A DNA stretch of 64,000 nucleotides from VXYL01 sp965199875 (lineage in GTDB: Bacteria; Pseudomonadota; Gammaproteobacteria; Pseudomonadales; Azotimanducaceae). Below the pieces are notes generated by a model. That model was not told where the DNA came from, ran no database searches, and worked only from the letters and a program-made list of their open reading frames with translations. Shown piece by piece: positions 25,816-35,797 of the stretch. How positions within the stretch are numbered: the stretch's first letter is position 1; the number at the start of each line of letters is the position of its first letter. Made by a program: the position numbers and the translations under genes. The DNA is taken from contig OZ241346.1 in assembly GCA_965199875.1 (NCBI GenBank), positions 2,666,001 through 2,730,000 on the forward strand, given 5' to 3'.

Positions 25816-27006
25816 TCAGGTGCTCCCGATCCGCGTGACGTCCCCTTCGTAACGCCACGGCAGGAGGGCCAGAACGAGCCCGCGGTTGACGCGAAACGCA
25901 TTGCCGTCTTGGCGGAGCAGGCCGAGCTGCACGAGGGCCTGCGCGTCGCGAACCAAGGTGCGCCGGGAGAGGTTGGCGTAGGCGCGTGCCACGTCAACGG
26001 CGAGGTTCGGCAGTTCGTCGAGCGCCACGGCGTCGGTTCGCGCAGCGAGCGCGAGGGCGAGCGAACGCCGCCGCCGATCGGTTGCGCCGTGCGCCGTGCG
26101 GAACCGCTCGTGGACGAAGTGGCCCCATGCCACCTGCCACTGATGCTGGCGAATCACGCCCAGCTGTTCGTCCAGGCCATCCACAAACCCGCGCAACGCA
26201 TAGGCGAGGAAACCGTAGATGCCGCTTGGCCTCCGGCTGGCGCGGTCGAGTTCGCGGTAGTAGCTCGCTCGCGTCAGGTTGTAGTGGTTGCTCAGCAGGT
26301 GGCAGACCGGTTGCGGCAGGCCTGCTTCGAGCAGGATCGCGAATTCCAACAGACGCCCGGTGCGCCCGTTGCCATCGCCGAACGGGTGAATCCACACGAA
26401 GTAGACATGCGCGAAGATGGCCTTGATGATCGAGAACGCGGTGGCCCCGATGTCCTGCGCCGCGAGCTCGTTCAGCATCGTACACAGCCGCTGCAACAGG
26501 AACCGAGCGTCGCGCCCTTCCGGGCAGCGGTAGCGGCCGACGGATACGTTGCCGGTGCGCACGCGGCCAGGCGTCACCTGCTCATCCACGTCCAAGCCGT
26601 TCAGCACGCGCGCGTTCATGCGCTCGATGCGTTCGACCGTGAGCGTAATGGGGCCTTCTTGCTCCAGCTGGACGCTCAACTCGTTGCACGCGGCGATGAT
26701 GTTGTCGAGCTCGCGTTTGAGGTACTCGCGGGAGGGCGGCAGCTTCAGCGAGCCCGCCAAAGCCGCGCGCGCTTCGTCCTCGGAGAGCGTGTTCCCCTCG
26801 ATGGCGGTGGTGGCAAGCGCCCCCTTGGCGAGATAGAGCTGGTGGACGTCGTCGGAAACTTGCGGGTCCAAAGGCGCCGCGGCGATGTGCCAGCACTTGG
26901 CGGCTGCTTCGCCCAGCGCCAGCCAGTCCGTGTGCTTCAGTCGACGAAGATCGAGATGGAAGGTGAGCCACGGGTGTGTACGTTCGTATGGTCTTTGACC
27001 TGTCAC
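25816..27006 (-). CDS. Fic family protein (class II, autoinhibited)
   Basis: A 396-residue Fic-domain protein. The active-site motif HPFGDGNGRTGR (207-218) is complete, so it should be able to transfer AMP or a related group from a nucleotide to a protein hydroxyl. The inhibitory motif TTAIEGN (66-72), with its Glu, lies on an N-terminal helix of the same chain, which defines class II and predicts self-inhibition. A winged-helix-like C-terminus (about 320-390) could bind DNA. The start is GTG 27004-27006 with AAAAGGC upstream. No separate antitoxin is present or needed. The targets are unknown. Confidence 0.9.
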   Translation of the reverse strand: MTGQRPYERTHPWLTFHLDLRRLKHTDWLALGEAAAKCWHIAAAPLDPQVSDDVHQLYLAKGALATTAIEGNTLSEDEARAALAGSLKLPPSREYLKRELDNIIAACNELSVQLEQEGPITLTVERIERMNARVLNGLDVDEQVTPGRVRTGNVSVGRYRCPEGRDARFLLQRLCTMLNELAAQDIGATAFSIIKAIFAHVYFVWIHPFGDGNGRTGRLLEFAILLEAGLPQPVCHLLSNHYNLTRASYYRELDRASRRPSGIYGFLAYALRGFVDGLDEQLGVIRQHQWQVAWGHFVHERFRTAHGATDRRRRSLALALAARTDAVALDELPNLAVDVARAYANLSRRTLVRDAQALVQLGLLRQDGNAFRVNRGLVLALLPWRYEGDVTRIGST

Positions 27007-27150
27007 GCCTTTTGTCCACCGTATGACTGTCTGTCAGCTGTTGATGCTACATGCTTTTCGAGGTATTGGTTGGGGGAAATAGGCAGCAGATTGGCGTTTG
27101 CGTTGTCCGCCTGCTTGACGGGCATCGTGACGCATGAAAAGGGAGGGCTT

Positions 27151-29307
27151 CTACGCCGCCTCCGCCTCGGCAATCGCGTCCAGCACCGTGTCCGGCACCA
27201 GTATCTGGGGCAGCACCGTCGCCGTTTCCAGCGACGAGCCGGCGGGGAAGTACAGATACAGCGGTACGCCCACTCGCCCGTAGCGGCCCAGCCACTCCGT
27301 GATCACCGGGTCTTCGTTGGTCCAGTCGCCCGCGACGACCTTGATGCCGCGGCGGCGAAACGCCTCGCCCACGGCGTCCGAGGCCAGGGCGACCCGTTCG
27401 TTGACCTTGCAGCTGACGCACCAGTCCGCGGTGAAGTACAGAAAGAGCGGCTGTTGCGCGTTGAGGTAGCCGACGACGCGTTCCGGGCTGAACGGCTCCA
27501 GCGCCAGCTGCCCCAGCTCGCCGGCGCGCTCTTCCCCTGGCTCGCTCTTGTAGTCCGGCATCTTCCAGCCCAGCAGCGCTGCGGCAACCAGCCCGGTGGC
27601 CGCCACGCCCCGCCAGACCCACGGGCGGGCGAGGGCAGAAGTGCGCCCGTAGGCCCACAAGGCGAAGCCGAACGCCAAGGCCGCCAGCAGGCCCACGGCC
27701 ATGGCGTCCGCGCCCAGCTGGTTGCCGATGATCCAGAACAGCCACACCGAAGTGGCGAACATCGGAAAGGCCAGCACGTTGCGGAACGTGGCCATCCACG
27801 GGCCAGGGCGGGGCAGCATCCTCGCCGCGGCGGGCAGAACGCTCAAGAGCAGATAGGGAAAGGCCAGCCCGCCGCCAAGCACCAGGAATATGGCCAGCGC
27901 CACGGGCGCAGGCTGCACCAGGGCGTAACCGAGCGCTCCGGCCATGAACGGCGCCGTGCAAGGCGTCGCCACCACCACCGCCAGCACGCCGGTGAAGAAG
28001 GCGGTCTTGCGTTCGCCGCCTTGAACCAGGCCTTCGCCGACGCCGGCGAGCCTGGCGCCGAACTCGAACACGCCGAGCAGGTTGAGGGCGATGGCCAGCA
28101 TCAGCAGCGCCAGGGTCAGATTGACGGTGGCGGACTGCATCTGGAAGCCCCAGCCGACATGCTCCCCCGCGCCGCGAAGCGCCAAGAGCGCGATGCCCAC
28201 CGCGGCGAAGGCGACGAGAATGCCGGCGCTGTACCAGTAGCCGCCCTGTCTTGCCGAGCGATGGTCGGCGCCGGAAGCGTGTACCAGGCTGAGCGCCTTC
28301 ATGCTGAGAATCGGAAACACGCAGGGCATGAGGTTCAAAACGATGCCGCCGAGGAAGGCGAACAGCAGCGCATAGCCGAGCGACAGGCCGCTGGTGGACG
28401 CGGCGCCTTTGGGTGTGCGAGGCGCTGCGCCACCGTCGGCGACGAGATCCGCCAACTCCCCGCCCGCGCGAACGTCCAGCCACACGGCTTGCTCGGCGGC
28501 ATCCTGCTTGTACGCCAGCACGGCGGCGAACTCGGATGCGTCGGCCAGGCGAATGCCGGCGTCCATGGCGAAGACGATTCCGCCGGGCGCGAAGGAGGCT
28601 TGCTGCCGCCCGTAGCCCACCATGTGCTTCTTCGCCACGAACAGGTAGGCGTCGCTCATGTCGCTGACGGCTTCCGGCACGCGCACCGCAACGTGTACCT
28701 GATCGCCGTCGCGTTGGAACCGGGCTGGCCAGTCCACCTCCGGCGGCAGCTTCTCTCGTGCGGCCGCGAATGCGGGGGCCTGTTCGCCAGCCGCTACGCC
28801 GTCGCCGATGGGCAGAGTGATCTGCACGTCCGCCTGCTCCGGCACGCACAGTTCGTCGTCGCACACCACCCAGCGCGCCTGGGCTGCCAAGGCGCGGGTC
28901 TCGCCAGCTGGCAGGCCCGGCGGAACGGCGACGTCCACCAGCAGCAGGATCGGTTCGTCGAAGCCGTAGGTGACCAGATCGCCGAAGGGAATCAGGTGCG
29001 GAACGGGAAAGCGCGGCTCGGCCGCGGAGAAACCGTCCGGCAGCGTCCAACGCAACGTCGCTGGCAACCCGGCGTCGCCGGGATTCAGCCAATAGGCGTG
29101 CCAGCCGGGGTCCGATTTCAAGCGGAAACCGGCGCCGACGGTGCCGCCGGCGGCGGGCAGGCTGGCTTGCTCCGCGATCAGCTCGACGGTGGAGTAGCGG
29201 GTCTTCATCGGCTCGGCCCAGGCGGTGCCGGCCAGCGCTAGGACGGCCGCCCAAGACGTCCAAAGTGCAACGGAACGTCCGCCCGCTGTCGTTCCGGTCG
29301 TTCTCAT
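27151..29307 (-). CDS. DsbD-type thiol:disulfide interchange protein
   Basis: A 718-residue membrane protein that carries reducing power from the cytoplasm to the periplasm. The order is: signal peptide (ends AGTAWA), a periplasmic DsbC-like domain with VVCDDELC, eight membrane segments with the paired cysteines LNLMPCVFP and ATPCTAPFM, and a thioredoxin-like C-terminus with ADWCVSCK (Cys630 and Cys633). The length and N-terminal domain suggest the ScsB/DsbD subgroup. The start is uncertain: ATG 29307 gives a clean signal peptide, but the frame is open to a TTG at 29349. It follows the PqaA-like gene by about 55 bp on the same strand. Confidence 0.88.
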   Translation of the reverse strand: MRTTGTTAGGRSVALWTSWAAVLALAGTAWAEPMKTRYSTVELIAEQASLPAAGGTVGAGFRLKSDPGWHAYWLNPGDAGLPATLRWTLPDGFSAAEPRFPVPHLIPFGDLVTYGFDEPILLLVDVAVPPGLPAGETRALAAQARWVVCDDELCVPEQADVQITLPIGDGVAAGEQAPAFAAAREKLPPEVDWPARFQRDGDQVHVAVRVPEAVSDMSDAYLFVAKKHMVGYGRQQASFAPGGIVFAMDAGIRLADASEFAAVLAYKQDAAEQAVWLDVRAGGELADLVADGGAAPRTPKGAASTSGLSLGYALLFAFLGGIVLNLMPCVFPILSMKALSLVHASGADHRSARQGGYWYSAGILVAFAAVGIALLALRGAGEHVGWGFQMQSATVNLTLALLMLAIALNLLGVFEFGARLAGVGEGLVQGGERKTAFFTGVLAVVVATPCTAPFMAGALGYALVQPAPVALAIFLVLGGGLAFPYLLLSVLPAAARMLPRPGPWMATFRNVLAFPMFATSVWLFWIIGNQLGADAMAVGLLAALAFGFALWAYGRTSALARPWVWRGVAATGLVAAALLGWKMPDYKSEPGEERAGELGQLALEPFSPERVVGYLNAQQPLFLYFTADWCVSCKVNERVALASDAVGEAFRRRGIKVVAGDWTNEDPVITEWLGRYGRVGVPLYLYFPAGSSLETATVLPQILVPDTVLDAIAEAEAA

Positions 29308-29361
29308 CTCTTTGATTTCGACGCCCGCTGCGGCGATCAGCTTCGCCAATGCTCCGCCTGC

Positions 29362-31014
29362 CTACATCGCTGCCCGGATCGGAGGCATCGTCGCGCCGGG
29401 GCCGGATTCCAGCTGGTAGTTGAAGTTCTCGCAGCCGCGTTCTTGCAGGAAGCCCTGCACCGCGGCGGCGCTGGCGCGGATGTCGCCGGCCGGCGTCCAG
29501 TTGACGTAGAAGACGCCGTCGCGCTCTTCGGTGGCCATGCCGGCGGTGGCAACGTCGGCGTTCTGGCCGAATGCCTGCACGGCTTCCGCGAGTTCCTCAC
29601 GCGCCTCTTCGCCGATGCGGCAGAGGATGGTCGCCGACGCCGGCCGGTCCAGCGGCTTGTTCGCGAACGGCAGCGTGTCCGGCGTGACCATCACTTCCGT
29701 GCTGAGCTTCAGCGGCGCCGCCCCGCCGACGTCGAAGGCGAGTTCCAGAAACCAGGCCGTCCAACCGGATTCCGGCGCTTCCACCCGCGCCGAGTACAGC
29801 CCCGGCGCGTCGGCTTCCACCACGCTGTCGGTGAAGGCGGCGCCCAGAGTCTCCAAGCGGAAGTCCCGCGCCTGGGGGTTGGTGGCCTGCCACAGGCGCA
29901 CTTCCGTCGGCGCCTGCTGCGTCAGCACCCGCAGCGCGCCTTGCGTCTTCGTCCACGAGAGCTGCGGCGGCTTCCTGCCCTCTGCCAGCAGCGCGTGGAA
30001 GGCGGCGATGGTTTCCACGGCGTCGCTGCCGCCCAACCCGTGATCGGCGTTGGGCACGATGCGCAGGTAGTTTTCGCCGCGCAGGTCGTGCCAGTAGAAC
30101 TGCGCCGAATCCGGCAGGAAGAACTGGTCGCCAGCGGCGTTCAGCACCAGCTTCGGCATGGCTAGGCGGTGGCGGTAGTAGTACGGGTCGACCAGCCGGT
30201 ACAGCGCCGCCAGCTTCGGATCGTCGAAGTGCAGCATGATGCCGTGCGCCACGTAGTCGCCGATGGACGGCGCCCAGAAGCCGTAGGCGGCGAAGTGGTG
30301 GCGCATCGACGGCGTGACGTTCAGCACGTCGATGACGATGGGGATGATGCCGACCACGCGATCGTCCATGGCGCCGGTCAGCCAAGTGGTCCAGCCGCGC
30401 TTCGACGCGCCGGCCACCACGAAGCGATCCACCGTGTACTTGCCGCCGGCGTCGCTGGCCATCACCGCGCTGACGGCATCCATGGCGCGAACGGCGCTCT
30501 TCACCATGGCGTTGCGCGGCAGCCAGCGGGGATCGCCGGTGCCGAGGTACTGAACCCAGGCGTAGCCGATCAGGTCGTCCTCGTAGCGCGGCTTGCCGTC
30601 GCCGTGGAAGACGAGGGGCTGGTTCGGAACCATGCCCAGTTCCGCCACGACGGTGCCGGAGGCCCTCGCGATGGCCGCCATCTGCTGCCGAGAGGCAACG
30701 GGCGGCTCGCCGCCGTTGCTGCCGCCGCCGACGTACAGCAAGGCGACGCTGGACGCGACCTCGGCGGGAATCGTCAACGTCAGCCAGTGCTGCCACTTGG
30801 TGCGGTCCACCTCTTCGGCGGTCAGCCAGGTCTGCGAGACCAGGTCGACGACGATGGTGGTCAGACCGTCCGCCTCGGCGCTGGAGACGATCTTCCACGC
30901 GTAGCTGTCGTCGGCCGCTTGCACGTAGTCGTCGATGGCGGTGCGCGGGGGCAGGTCGCTGGCGAAGGCATGGGCGGCGGCAAGCGCCAGGGCGTAAGCG
31001 GCGATGCGTTTCAT
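29362..31014 (-). CDS. PhoPQ-activated pathogenicity-related (PqaA-like) exported hydrolase
   Basis: A 550-residue protein of the PqaA family. A signal peptide (MKRIAAYALALAAAHAFAS) precedes an alpha/beta-hydrolase-like domain with the nucleophile-elbow region VVAGASKRGWTTW, LNAAGDQFFLPD as a probable acid, and NADHGLGG as the His. PqaA was named in Salmonella for PhoPQ control and a link to peptide resistance, but the reaction is unknown. A C-terminal immunoglobulin-like region follows. ATG 31012-31014 is supported by the signal peptide. It is probably co-transcribed with the DsbD-type gene downstream. Confidence 0.85.
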   Translation of the reverse strand: MKRIAAYALALAAAHAFASDLPPRTAIDDYVQAADDSYAWKIVSSAEADGLTTIVVDLVSQTWLTAEEVDRTKWQHWLTLTIPAEVASSVALLYVGGGSNGGEPPVASRQQMAAIARASGTVVAELGMVPNQPLVFHGDGKPRYEDDLIGYAWVQYLGTGDPRWLPRNAMVKSAVRAMDAVSAVMASDAGGKYTVDRFVVAGASKRGWTTWLTGAMDDRVVGIIPIVIDVLNVTPSMRHHFAAYGFWAPSIGDYVAHGIMLHFDDPKLAALYRLVDPYYYRHRLAMPKLVLNAAGDQFFLPDSAQFYWHDLRGENYLRIVPNADHGLGGSDAVETIAAFHALLAEGRKPPQLSWTKTQGALRVLTQQAPTEVRLWQATNPQARDFRLETLGAAFTDSVVEADAPGLYSARVEAPESGWTAWFLELAFDVGGAAPLKLSTEVMVTPDTLPFANKPLDRPASATILCRIGEEAREELAEAVQAFGQNADVATAGMATEERDGVFYVNWTPAGDIRASAAAVQGFLQERGCENFNYQLESGPGATMPPIRAAM

Positions 31015-31050
31015 GTACCGTGGTTCCGTGGGCAGCGCGTTAGTGGCACG

Positions 31051-31577
31051 ATGACAGATCGAACGGCAGCCGCGCAACGGCGGCTGCGGACAGCGCGGGC
31101 AGCAAGCGAGGTAAACGAGCAAGGGCTATCCGAAAAGACGCACCCGGACGCCATCGTCTTGGCGCAAGGTCTGGCCGCGGGCATGGACGTGATCGTCAGC
31201 AGCAACATGAGGAGCATCGATCACTTCGAGATCAACGGTCTGGTGTGCGAGGCGTTCGGGCGCAACGCGGGGCTGCTTGTGGGCAGCCGACGATGCGCTG
31301 CTGGAGGCGCACCCGTGCGGCGAGGGATCCGGGCGCTCTTGACGATGGCCCTGGCGTCCGCTTGGCCCGACGATGCCCCGTGCCTAGGCGATGCCGCGGA
31401 CGTGCTTGGCGTCTGTGCGCCAGGCTCGCGGGCGCCACCATGCCGCAGACCGCGGCAAGGCTGCGAAGCCGATTCGCCACGGACCGCGACTTGCCGTCCG
31501 TGCTGCGCGACGCTGGCGAGATTTCGGCTTCGTCGAACGCCTCCGCCAAGAGCGGGTGCGCACGGCGTGGGTGAGCG
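31051..31577 (+). pseudogene. Decayed gene, possibly a PIN-like protein
   Basis: A plus-strand frame from ATG 31051 reads sensibly for about 80 residues, including HPDAIVLAQGLAAGMDVIVS and SSNMRSIDHFEIN, which resembles the end of a PIN-type nuclease fold. It leaves register near 31290 (deleting one base there gives SDDALLEAH), returns at LLTMALASAWPDDA near 31340, and shifts again near 31430 to LAGATMPQTAARL and FATDRDLPSVLRDA. At least two frameshifts therefore break it. The family assignment is a guess from pattern. It is divergent from the PqaA-like gene. Confidence 0.4.
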
Positions 31578-31646
31578 GGCGCCGTGGACGTGTCCGAGCT
31601 ACCTGGCGGATCGCATCTGATGCCGATGCGGAAGGGCGGGCACGGC

Positions 31647-32066
31647 CTACTTCAGCTTCAGCAGCGGTCGGTCCGGCGACTCCGGGCGCGGTGCCAGCGC
31701 CCGGTTGCCGCAGTCCGCCACCAGGTCCAGCGCTTCCAGCACGATCTGGCCGATCAGCGGCTCGCTCGAAGGCGGCCCGATGACGCACTCCGCGATCATG
31801 AAGCGGTTGCCGATCCGCACCGTCACCGGCCCGGCGACCTGGCGGGTCTCGCTGTAATCGTTGGCGTAGGTCACGACGACTTCGCGCTGCGTCCTCAAGC
31901 CAAGGCCGTCGACGACGTCCTCTGGCAGCACGAGCATGACCGCGCCGGTGTCTACCACGCCGTCTACCGTCGCACGGCGAACCGTGGATTCGTCGCGCAG
32001 CCCCAGGATGACGACTTCGCGGTCGCCGGCGTTTTCCAGTTCCATCGAAGCGACTATCTCGCCCAT
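31647..32066 (-). CDS. Clan AA retropepsin-like aspartic protease
   Basis: A 139-residue single-lobe aspartic protease homologue. DGVVDTGAVMLVLPEDVV carries the catalytic Asp39-Thr-Gly, and the C-terminal IGQIVLEALDLVAD matches the second conserved segment of the family. Such proteins act as homodimers, each chain giving one Asp. There is no signal peptide, so it should be cytoplasmic. Function in bacteria is mostly unknown. It is unrelated in layout to the two exported double-DTG proteins at 17659 and 20395, which makes three aspartic-protease-like genes in the window. Confidence 0.8.
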   Translation of the reverse strand: MGEIVASMELENAGDREVVILGLRDESTVRRATVDGVVDTGAVMLVLPEDVVDGLGLRTQREVVVTYANDYSETRQVAGPVTVRIGNRFMIAECVIGPPSSEPLIGQIVLEALDLVADCGNRALAPRPESPDRPLLKLK

Positions 32067-32605
32067 TCGCTGCTCCTCCGGCCACCGGCCTGTCCATCAG
32101 CAACCGCGCCGAGCGGCCGGTGCCGAGTGGCACGGCCCAGCTTGCCCGCATCATACTACGGCGGTGCGCTGGCAGCGACTACGGTTGGCACGGTTGGCCA
32201 CGACGATGAGGGCCGCGCAGTCCACGGGCGCTTCCGTCCGTCGTTCCACAGGCCCTCAAGGGATGATATGGCTGATATGGCCGAAAAGGAGTACGACAGT
32301 CGGCTAGCGTGGTAGCCTCGGAGCGAACGGGGCAGGGCGTCGATCTTTGACGGGGACTGGAGCAGAGTTGATGCCACCCAGCGACTGTCCGGCATGGGCT
32401 CGACGACGTGTCGGCCCTTCTTCGAGATATGAACGGGTCGAAAAGCGTTGCCTATGGCGACGTCGAACTGCCCGGTCGCAGTGCTGAGGAGATAGCTGCC
32501 AAGATGGGGAAGTATGTCTGGTCAGCCTGCGTCGAAAGGTCGCTCCCGTGAAGCTACCGAACGAACAGACAGATCGCGCACGGCGTACGCGGCAACGGCG
32601 GCCGT
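32067..32605. other. Intergenic region of 539 bp
   Basis: A divergent region between the clan AA protease and the MFS gene. I see no RNA gene or clear terminator. A 16-codon frame (ATG 32267, MADMAEKEYDSRLAW) and the small frame at 32429 may be remnants of lost genes. Promoters for both flanking genes should lie here, but I cannot place them. Confidence 0.4.
32429..32551 (+). CDS. Possible 40-residue protein or gene remnant
   Basis: The frame from ATG 32429 to TGA 32549-32551 encodes a soluble, mixed-charge peptide (MNGSKSVAYGDVELPGRSAE then EIAAKMGKYVW), and the frame is open back to about 32372. The composition looks protein-like and the frame lies just upstream of the MFS gene. There is no good ribosome site and I recognise no family. 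It could be the end of a lost gene. Confidence 0.25.
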   Translation: MNGSKSVAYGDVELPGRSAEEIAAKMGKYVWSACVERSLP

Positions 32606-34093
32606 ATGACTGACGCGCACGCGCCATCGAGCCGAGGGCCGCTGCGTCGGCTGCCGCGGTCCTGGCTGCTGTGGCACGGCGCCGGGCAGGCGGGGCACTC
32701 CGTGCAGGGCTTCCTGCTGGGCTTTCTGTTCATCTACTACAACCAGGTTCTGGAACTGTCCGGCACGCTCACCGGCATCGGCCTGGCGTGCGCCACCATC
32801 GTGGACGGCATCTCCGATCCGGTGGCGGGTTCCTGGTCGGACGGCCACCGTTCGCGCTGGGGCCGTCGGCATCCGTTCATGTTCGCGTCCATCCTGCCGG
32901 TTGCCATCTGCACCGTGCTGCTGTTTTCGCCGCCCGCGGGGCTTTCGGAGCTCGGCCTGTTCCTCTGGTTCACCATCGTCTACGCGGCGCTGCGCACGGC
33001 GTTGACGTTCTACAACGTGCCCTACCTCGGCCTCGGTGCCGAGGTGACGCAGGACTATCTGGAACGAACGCGAATCCCGGTGTATCGCGCCATCGTCGGC
33101 GCGGTTGCGGCGCTGGTGGTCGCCGCGGTGGGTTGGAACTTCGTCTTCGCCTCCACCGAAGCCGATCCGCATCCGCAGCTGAACATCGATCACTACCTGC
33201 CCTTCGCCGTCGTCTCGGCGCTGGTGATGGCGGTGCTGATGGCGGTTTCGGCGTACCGCACCATGGACGTGATTCCACGCCTGCCCAGCATCGCTTCGGC
33301 TGGCCGTCGTTTCCACATCGGGCTGGTGTACCGCGATTTGTTCGACGCGCTGCAGAGCATCCCCTTCCGGGCGCTGTTTCTCGGCCACCTCGCCTGCACG
33401 GTGTACTGGGGCACGTCGGGAACGCTGGCGCTGCATCTGAAGACGTTCTTCTGGGAACTGGACAGCTTCGGCATGCAGTGGTGGCACTATGCCGGCATCG
33501 TCGGCGGGATCGCGGGATTTCCGATGACCCTCTATTTCAACCGCCTGCTGGACAAGAAGTGGACGGTGATTCTAGGCGTCGTTGGCTGCGTCTTGGCGGT
33601 GACCGGGCCGGTGATGCTGGACCTCGCCGGCCTGATGTTCGACAGAGGGTTGCTGCTGATGTGGCTGCTGGTGTTCATGGCCTTTCTGAGCGCTTTCGCC
33701 ATTGCGCCGGTTTCCGTTACTGTTGCCTCGATGATGGGCGACATGGCGGACGAGCACGAATTGCGCAAGGGCACGCGGCAGGAGGGCGTGTACTTCGCGG
33801 CGTTCCACTTCGCCGAGAAGGGCACCGGGGCGCTGGCGCCGCTGCTGGCGGGCATCGCGGTGGACCTCGTGCAATTGGACCCCGGCTCGACTCCAGGCGA
33901 AGTGCCGGCGCAGGTGCTGTTCGACTTCGGCCTGATCTACGCGGCGATGGCGGCGTTCGTGCTGCTTGCGATTTGGGTATTCTGGCCGTACAACCTGAAT
34001 CGCCGGCGGCATGCGGAGATCGTCGCCGCGCTGACGCGGCGGCGGGAGCGCGAGAACGTCGCCGGCGCCGCCGTCATCAAGGGGCAAGCATGA
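32606..34093 (+). CDS. MFS transporter, GPH (glycoside-pentoside-hexuronide) type
   Basis: A 495-residue carrier with about twelve membrane segments. GQAGHSVQGFLLG at the start, DPVAGSWSDGHRSRWGRRHP after segment 2, and an internal HELRKGTRQEGVYFA motif match the GPH cation symporter subgroup, which moves sugars or related solutes with Na+ or H+. The substrate cannot be told. Its stop overlaps the ATG of the next gene by four bases (ATGA), so it is translationally coupled to the peptide ABC importer genes, an unusual pairing that suggests related substrates. Confidence 0.85.
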   Translation: MTDAHAPSSRGPLRRLPRSWLLWHGAGQAGHSVQGFLLGFLFIYYNQVLELSGTLTGIGLACATIVDGISDPVAGSWSDGHRSRWGRRHPFMFASILPVAICTVLLFSPPAGLSELGLFLWFTIVYAALRTALTFYNVPYLGLGAEVTQDYLERTRIPVYRAIVGAVAALVVAAVGWNFVFASTEADPHPQLNIDHYLPFAVVSALVMAVLMAVSAYRTMDVIPRLPSIASAGRRFHIGLVYRDLFDALQSIPFRALFLGHLACTVYWGTSGTLALHLKTFFWELDSFGMQWWHYAGIVGGIAGFPMTLYFNRLLDKKWTVILGVVGCVLAVTGPVMLDLAGLMFDRGLLLMWLLVFMAFLSAFAIAPVSVTVASMMGDMADEHELRKGTRQEGVYFAAFHFAEKGTGALAPLLAGIAVDLVQLDPGSTPGEVPAQVLFDFGLIYAAMAAFVLLAIWVFWPYNLNRRRHAEIVAALTRRRERENVAGAAVIKGQA

Positions 34094-35790
34094 GCGAATC
34101 CGCAGAAACTACGCCCATCGTCGCGCCTCGGCTCGACCTCAGTGCGCTGCTGCAGCTGCTGTACATCGGCGCCCTGGGCGTGGTGGTGCTGGCGCTCATC
34201 CTCTGGCTGCTGGCGCAATGGAACGAAGGCGGCGCTGGCGAGGCGGTGGATCTCGCAACTGGCACGGTGACGCTCACGCTCAGCCAGGAACCGCCGCAGC
34301 TGGATTCCACCCGCGGCACGGATCAGGTGAGTTTCCGCATCCTCGGCCATGTGATGGAAGGGCTGCTGCGCTACGACCAGAACGACCGTTTGGTGGGCGC
34401 CATGGCCGAACGCTGGCGCATCGACGACGAGGGTGCCACCTTCTGGCTGCGCCCGGATGTGACCTGGAGCAACGGCCAGCCGGTCACCGCGCACGACTTC
34501 GTATTCGGCTGGCGCAAGGTGGTGGAACCGGCCAACGCGTCGCAGTACGCCTTCATCCTCTACGGCATCAAGAACGCGGAAGCCGTGAACAACGGCGAGA
34601 TGCCCGTCGAAGCGCTTGGCGCGCGAGCGGTGGACGACCGCACGCTGGAGGTGGAGTTCGAGCGCCCCGTGCCGTACTTCGACAAGCTCACCGCGTTCGC
34701 CACCTACAATCCCATCAACCAGGCCTTCTACGAGTCCACCAACGGGCGCTACGGCGCCGATGCGGACGAACTGCTCTACAACGGCCCGTTCGTGATCAGC
34801 AGCTGGGTGCATGGCGCCAGCTTGCGGCTGGAGAAGAACCCGGACTACTGGGATGCCGATCGCATCCGCCTGAACGCGATCGACCACGCCTACATCACCA
34901 CGGACGCCAACGCCGTGCTCAACCTCTACAAGGACGACAAGGTGGCCTTGGCCGCCCTCAACTCGGAAAACCTGGACGACGCCTTGCAGCAGCGTTGGGA
35001 GATCAACCGCTTCTCCAGCGGCTCGGTGTACTTCCTCGAGCTCAACCACCGCACGGAGCGGCTCACCAGCAACTACCATCTGCGCAAGGCCCTGCAGGCG
35101 GTGAACGATCCGGCCGAACTCGTCTACAAGATCATCAAGCTGCCCGGCAACCTGCCCGGCAATTCGCTGTTTCCCGTGTGGCTGAGAGGCGTGGACGGCT
35201 ACTTCCGGCAGGAATATCCCGCGCCGGAGCACACGCCGGACGAGGCGCTGGCTCGGGACTACCTCGCCCGGGCGCTCGACGAACTGGGGCTTGAGGAACT
35301 GCCGCCGCTGGTGATGCTCACCGGCGACAGCCCGTCCGCCAACAAGCAATCCGAGTACTATCAGAACGTGTTCAAGCAGAAGCTCGGCATCGACGTGAAG
35401 ATCGACCGGCAGATTTTCAAGCAGCGGCTGGAGAAGATGACCGCCGGCGAGTTCGATCTGGTAGCCGCCGGCTGGGGGCCGGACTACGACGATCCCATGA
35501 CCTTCGCCGATCTGTTCGCCTCCTGGAACGAAAACAACCGCGGCCGCTACGCCAACCCGGAGCTCGATGCGCAGGTGGACATCGCCCGTTCTTCCAGCGA
35601 TGCCAAGACGCGCATGGACGCGATGGCGCAGGTGCAGCAGATGCTCTACGACGATGCCGTGATCCTCGTGCAGTACGAGAGCGGCTCGGTGTACGTTGCC
35701 CATCCCCGCGTGAATGGCCTGGTACGCCGCGTGGTGGGCACGGACCCGGACTACACCAACGCCTGGATAGCGCCAGTGGGCGCCGGCTGA
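34090..35790 (+). CDS. Peptide ABC transporter substrate-binding protein, membrane-anchored
   Basis: A 566-residue OppA/DppA-family (SBP_bac_5) binding protein. The mature domain begins near residue 55 with VTLTLSQEPPQLDSTRG and includes the family stretch GPFVISSWVHGASLRLEKNP. Instead of a cleaved lipoprotein signal it has an N-terminal helix (about 19-42) with no lipobox, so it is probably tethered by that helix. It should collect oligopeptides for the two permeases that follow. ATG 34090 overlaps the MFS stop. Confidence 0.88.
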   Translation: MSESAETTPIVAPRLDLSALLQLLYIGALGVVVLALILWLLAQWNEGGAGEAVDLATGTVTLTLSQEPPQLDSTRGTDQVSFRILGHVMEGLLRYDQNDRLVGAMAERWRIDDEGATFWLRPDVTWSNGQPVTAHDFVFGWRKVVEPANASQYAFILYGIKNAEAVNNGEMPVEALGARAVDDRTLEVEFERPVPYFDKLTAFATYNPINQAFYESTNGRYGADADELLYNGPFVISSWVHGASLRLEKNPDYWDADRIRLNAIDHAYITTDANAVLNLYKDDKVALAALNSENLDDALQQRWEINRFSSGSVYFLELNHRTERLTSNYHLRKALQAVNDPAELVYKIIKLPGNLPGNSLFPVWLRGVDGYFRQEYPAPEHTPDEALARDYLARALDELGLEELPPLVMLTGDSPSANKQSEYYQNVFKQKLGIDVKIDRQIFKQRLEKMTAGEFDLVAAGWGPDYDDPMTFADLFASWNENNRGRYANPELDAQVDIARSSSDAKTRMDAMAQVQQMLYDDAVILVQYESGSVYVAHPRVNGLVRRVVGTDPDYTNAWIAPVGAG

Positions 35791-35797
35791 TCCGCTC

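Noticed and set aside
25771..29241. Plus-strand 1156-residue frame opposite the Fic and DsbD genes
   Set aside because: It is the antisense shadow of both genes, with no motifs and unnatural composition.
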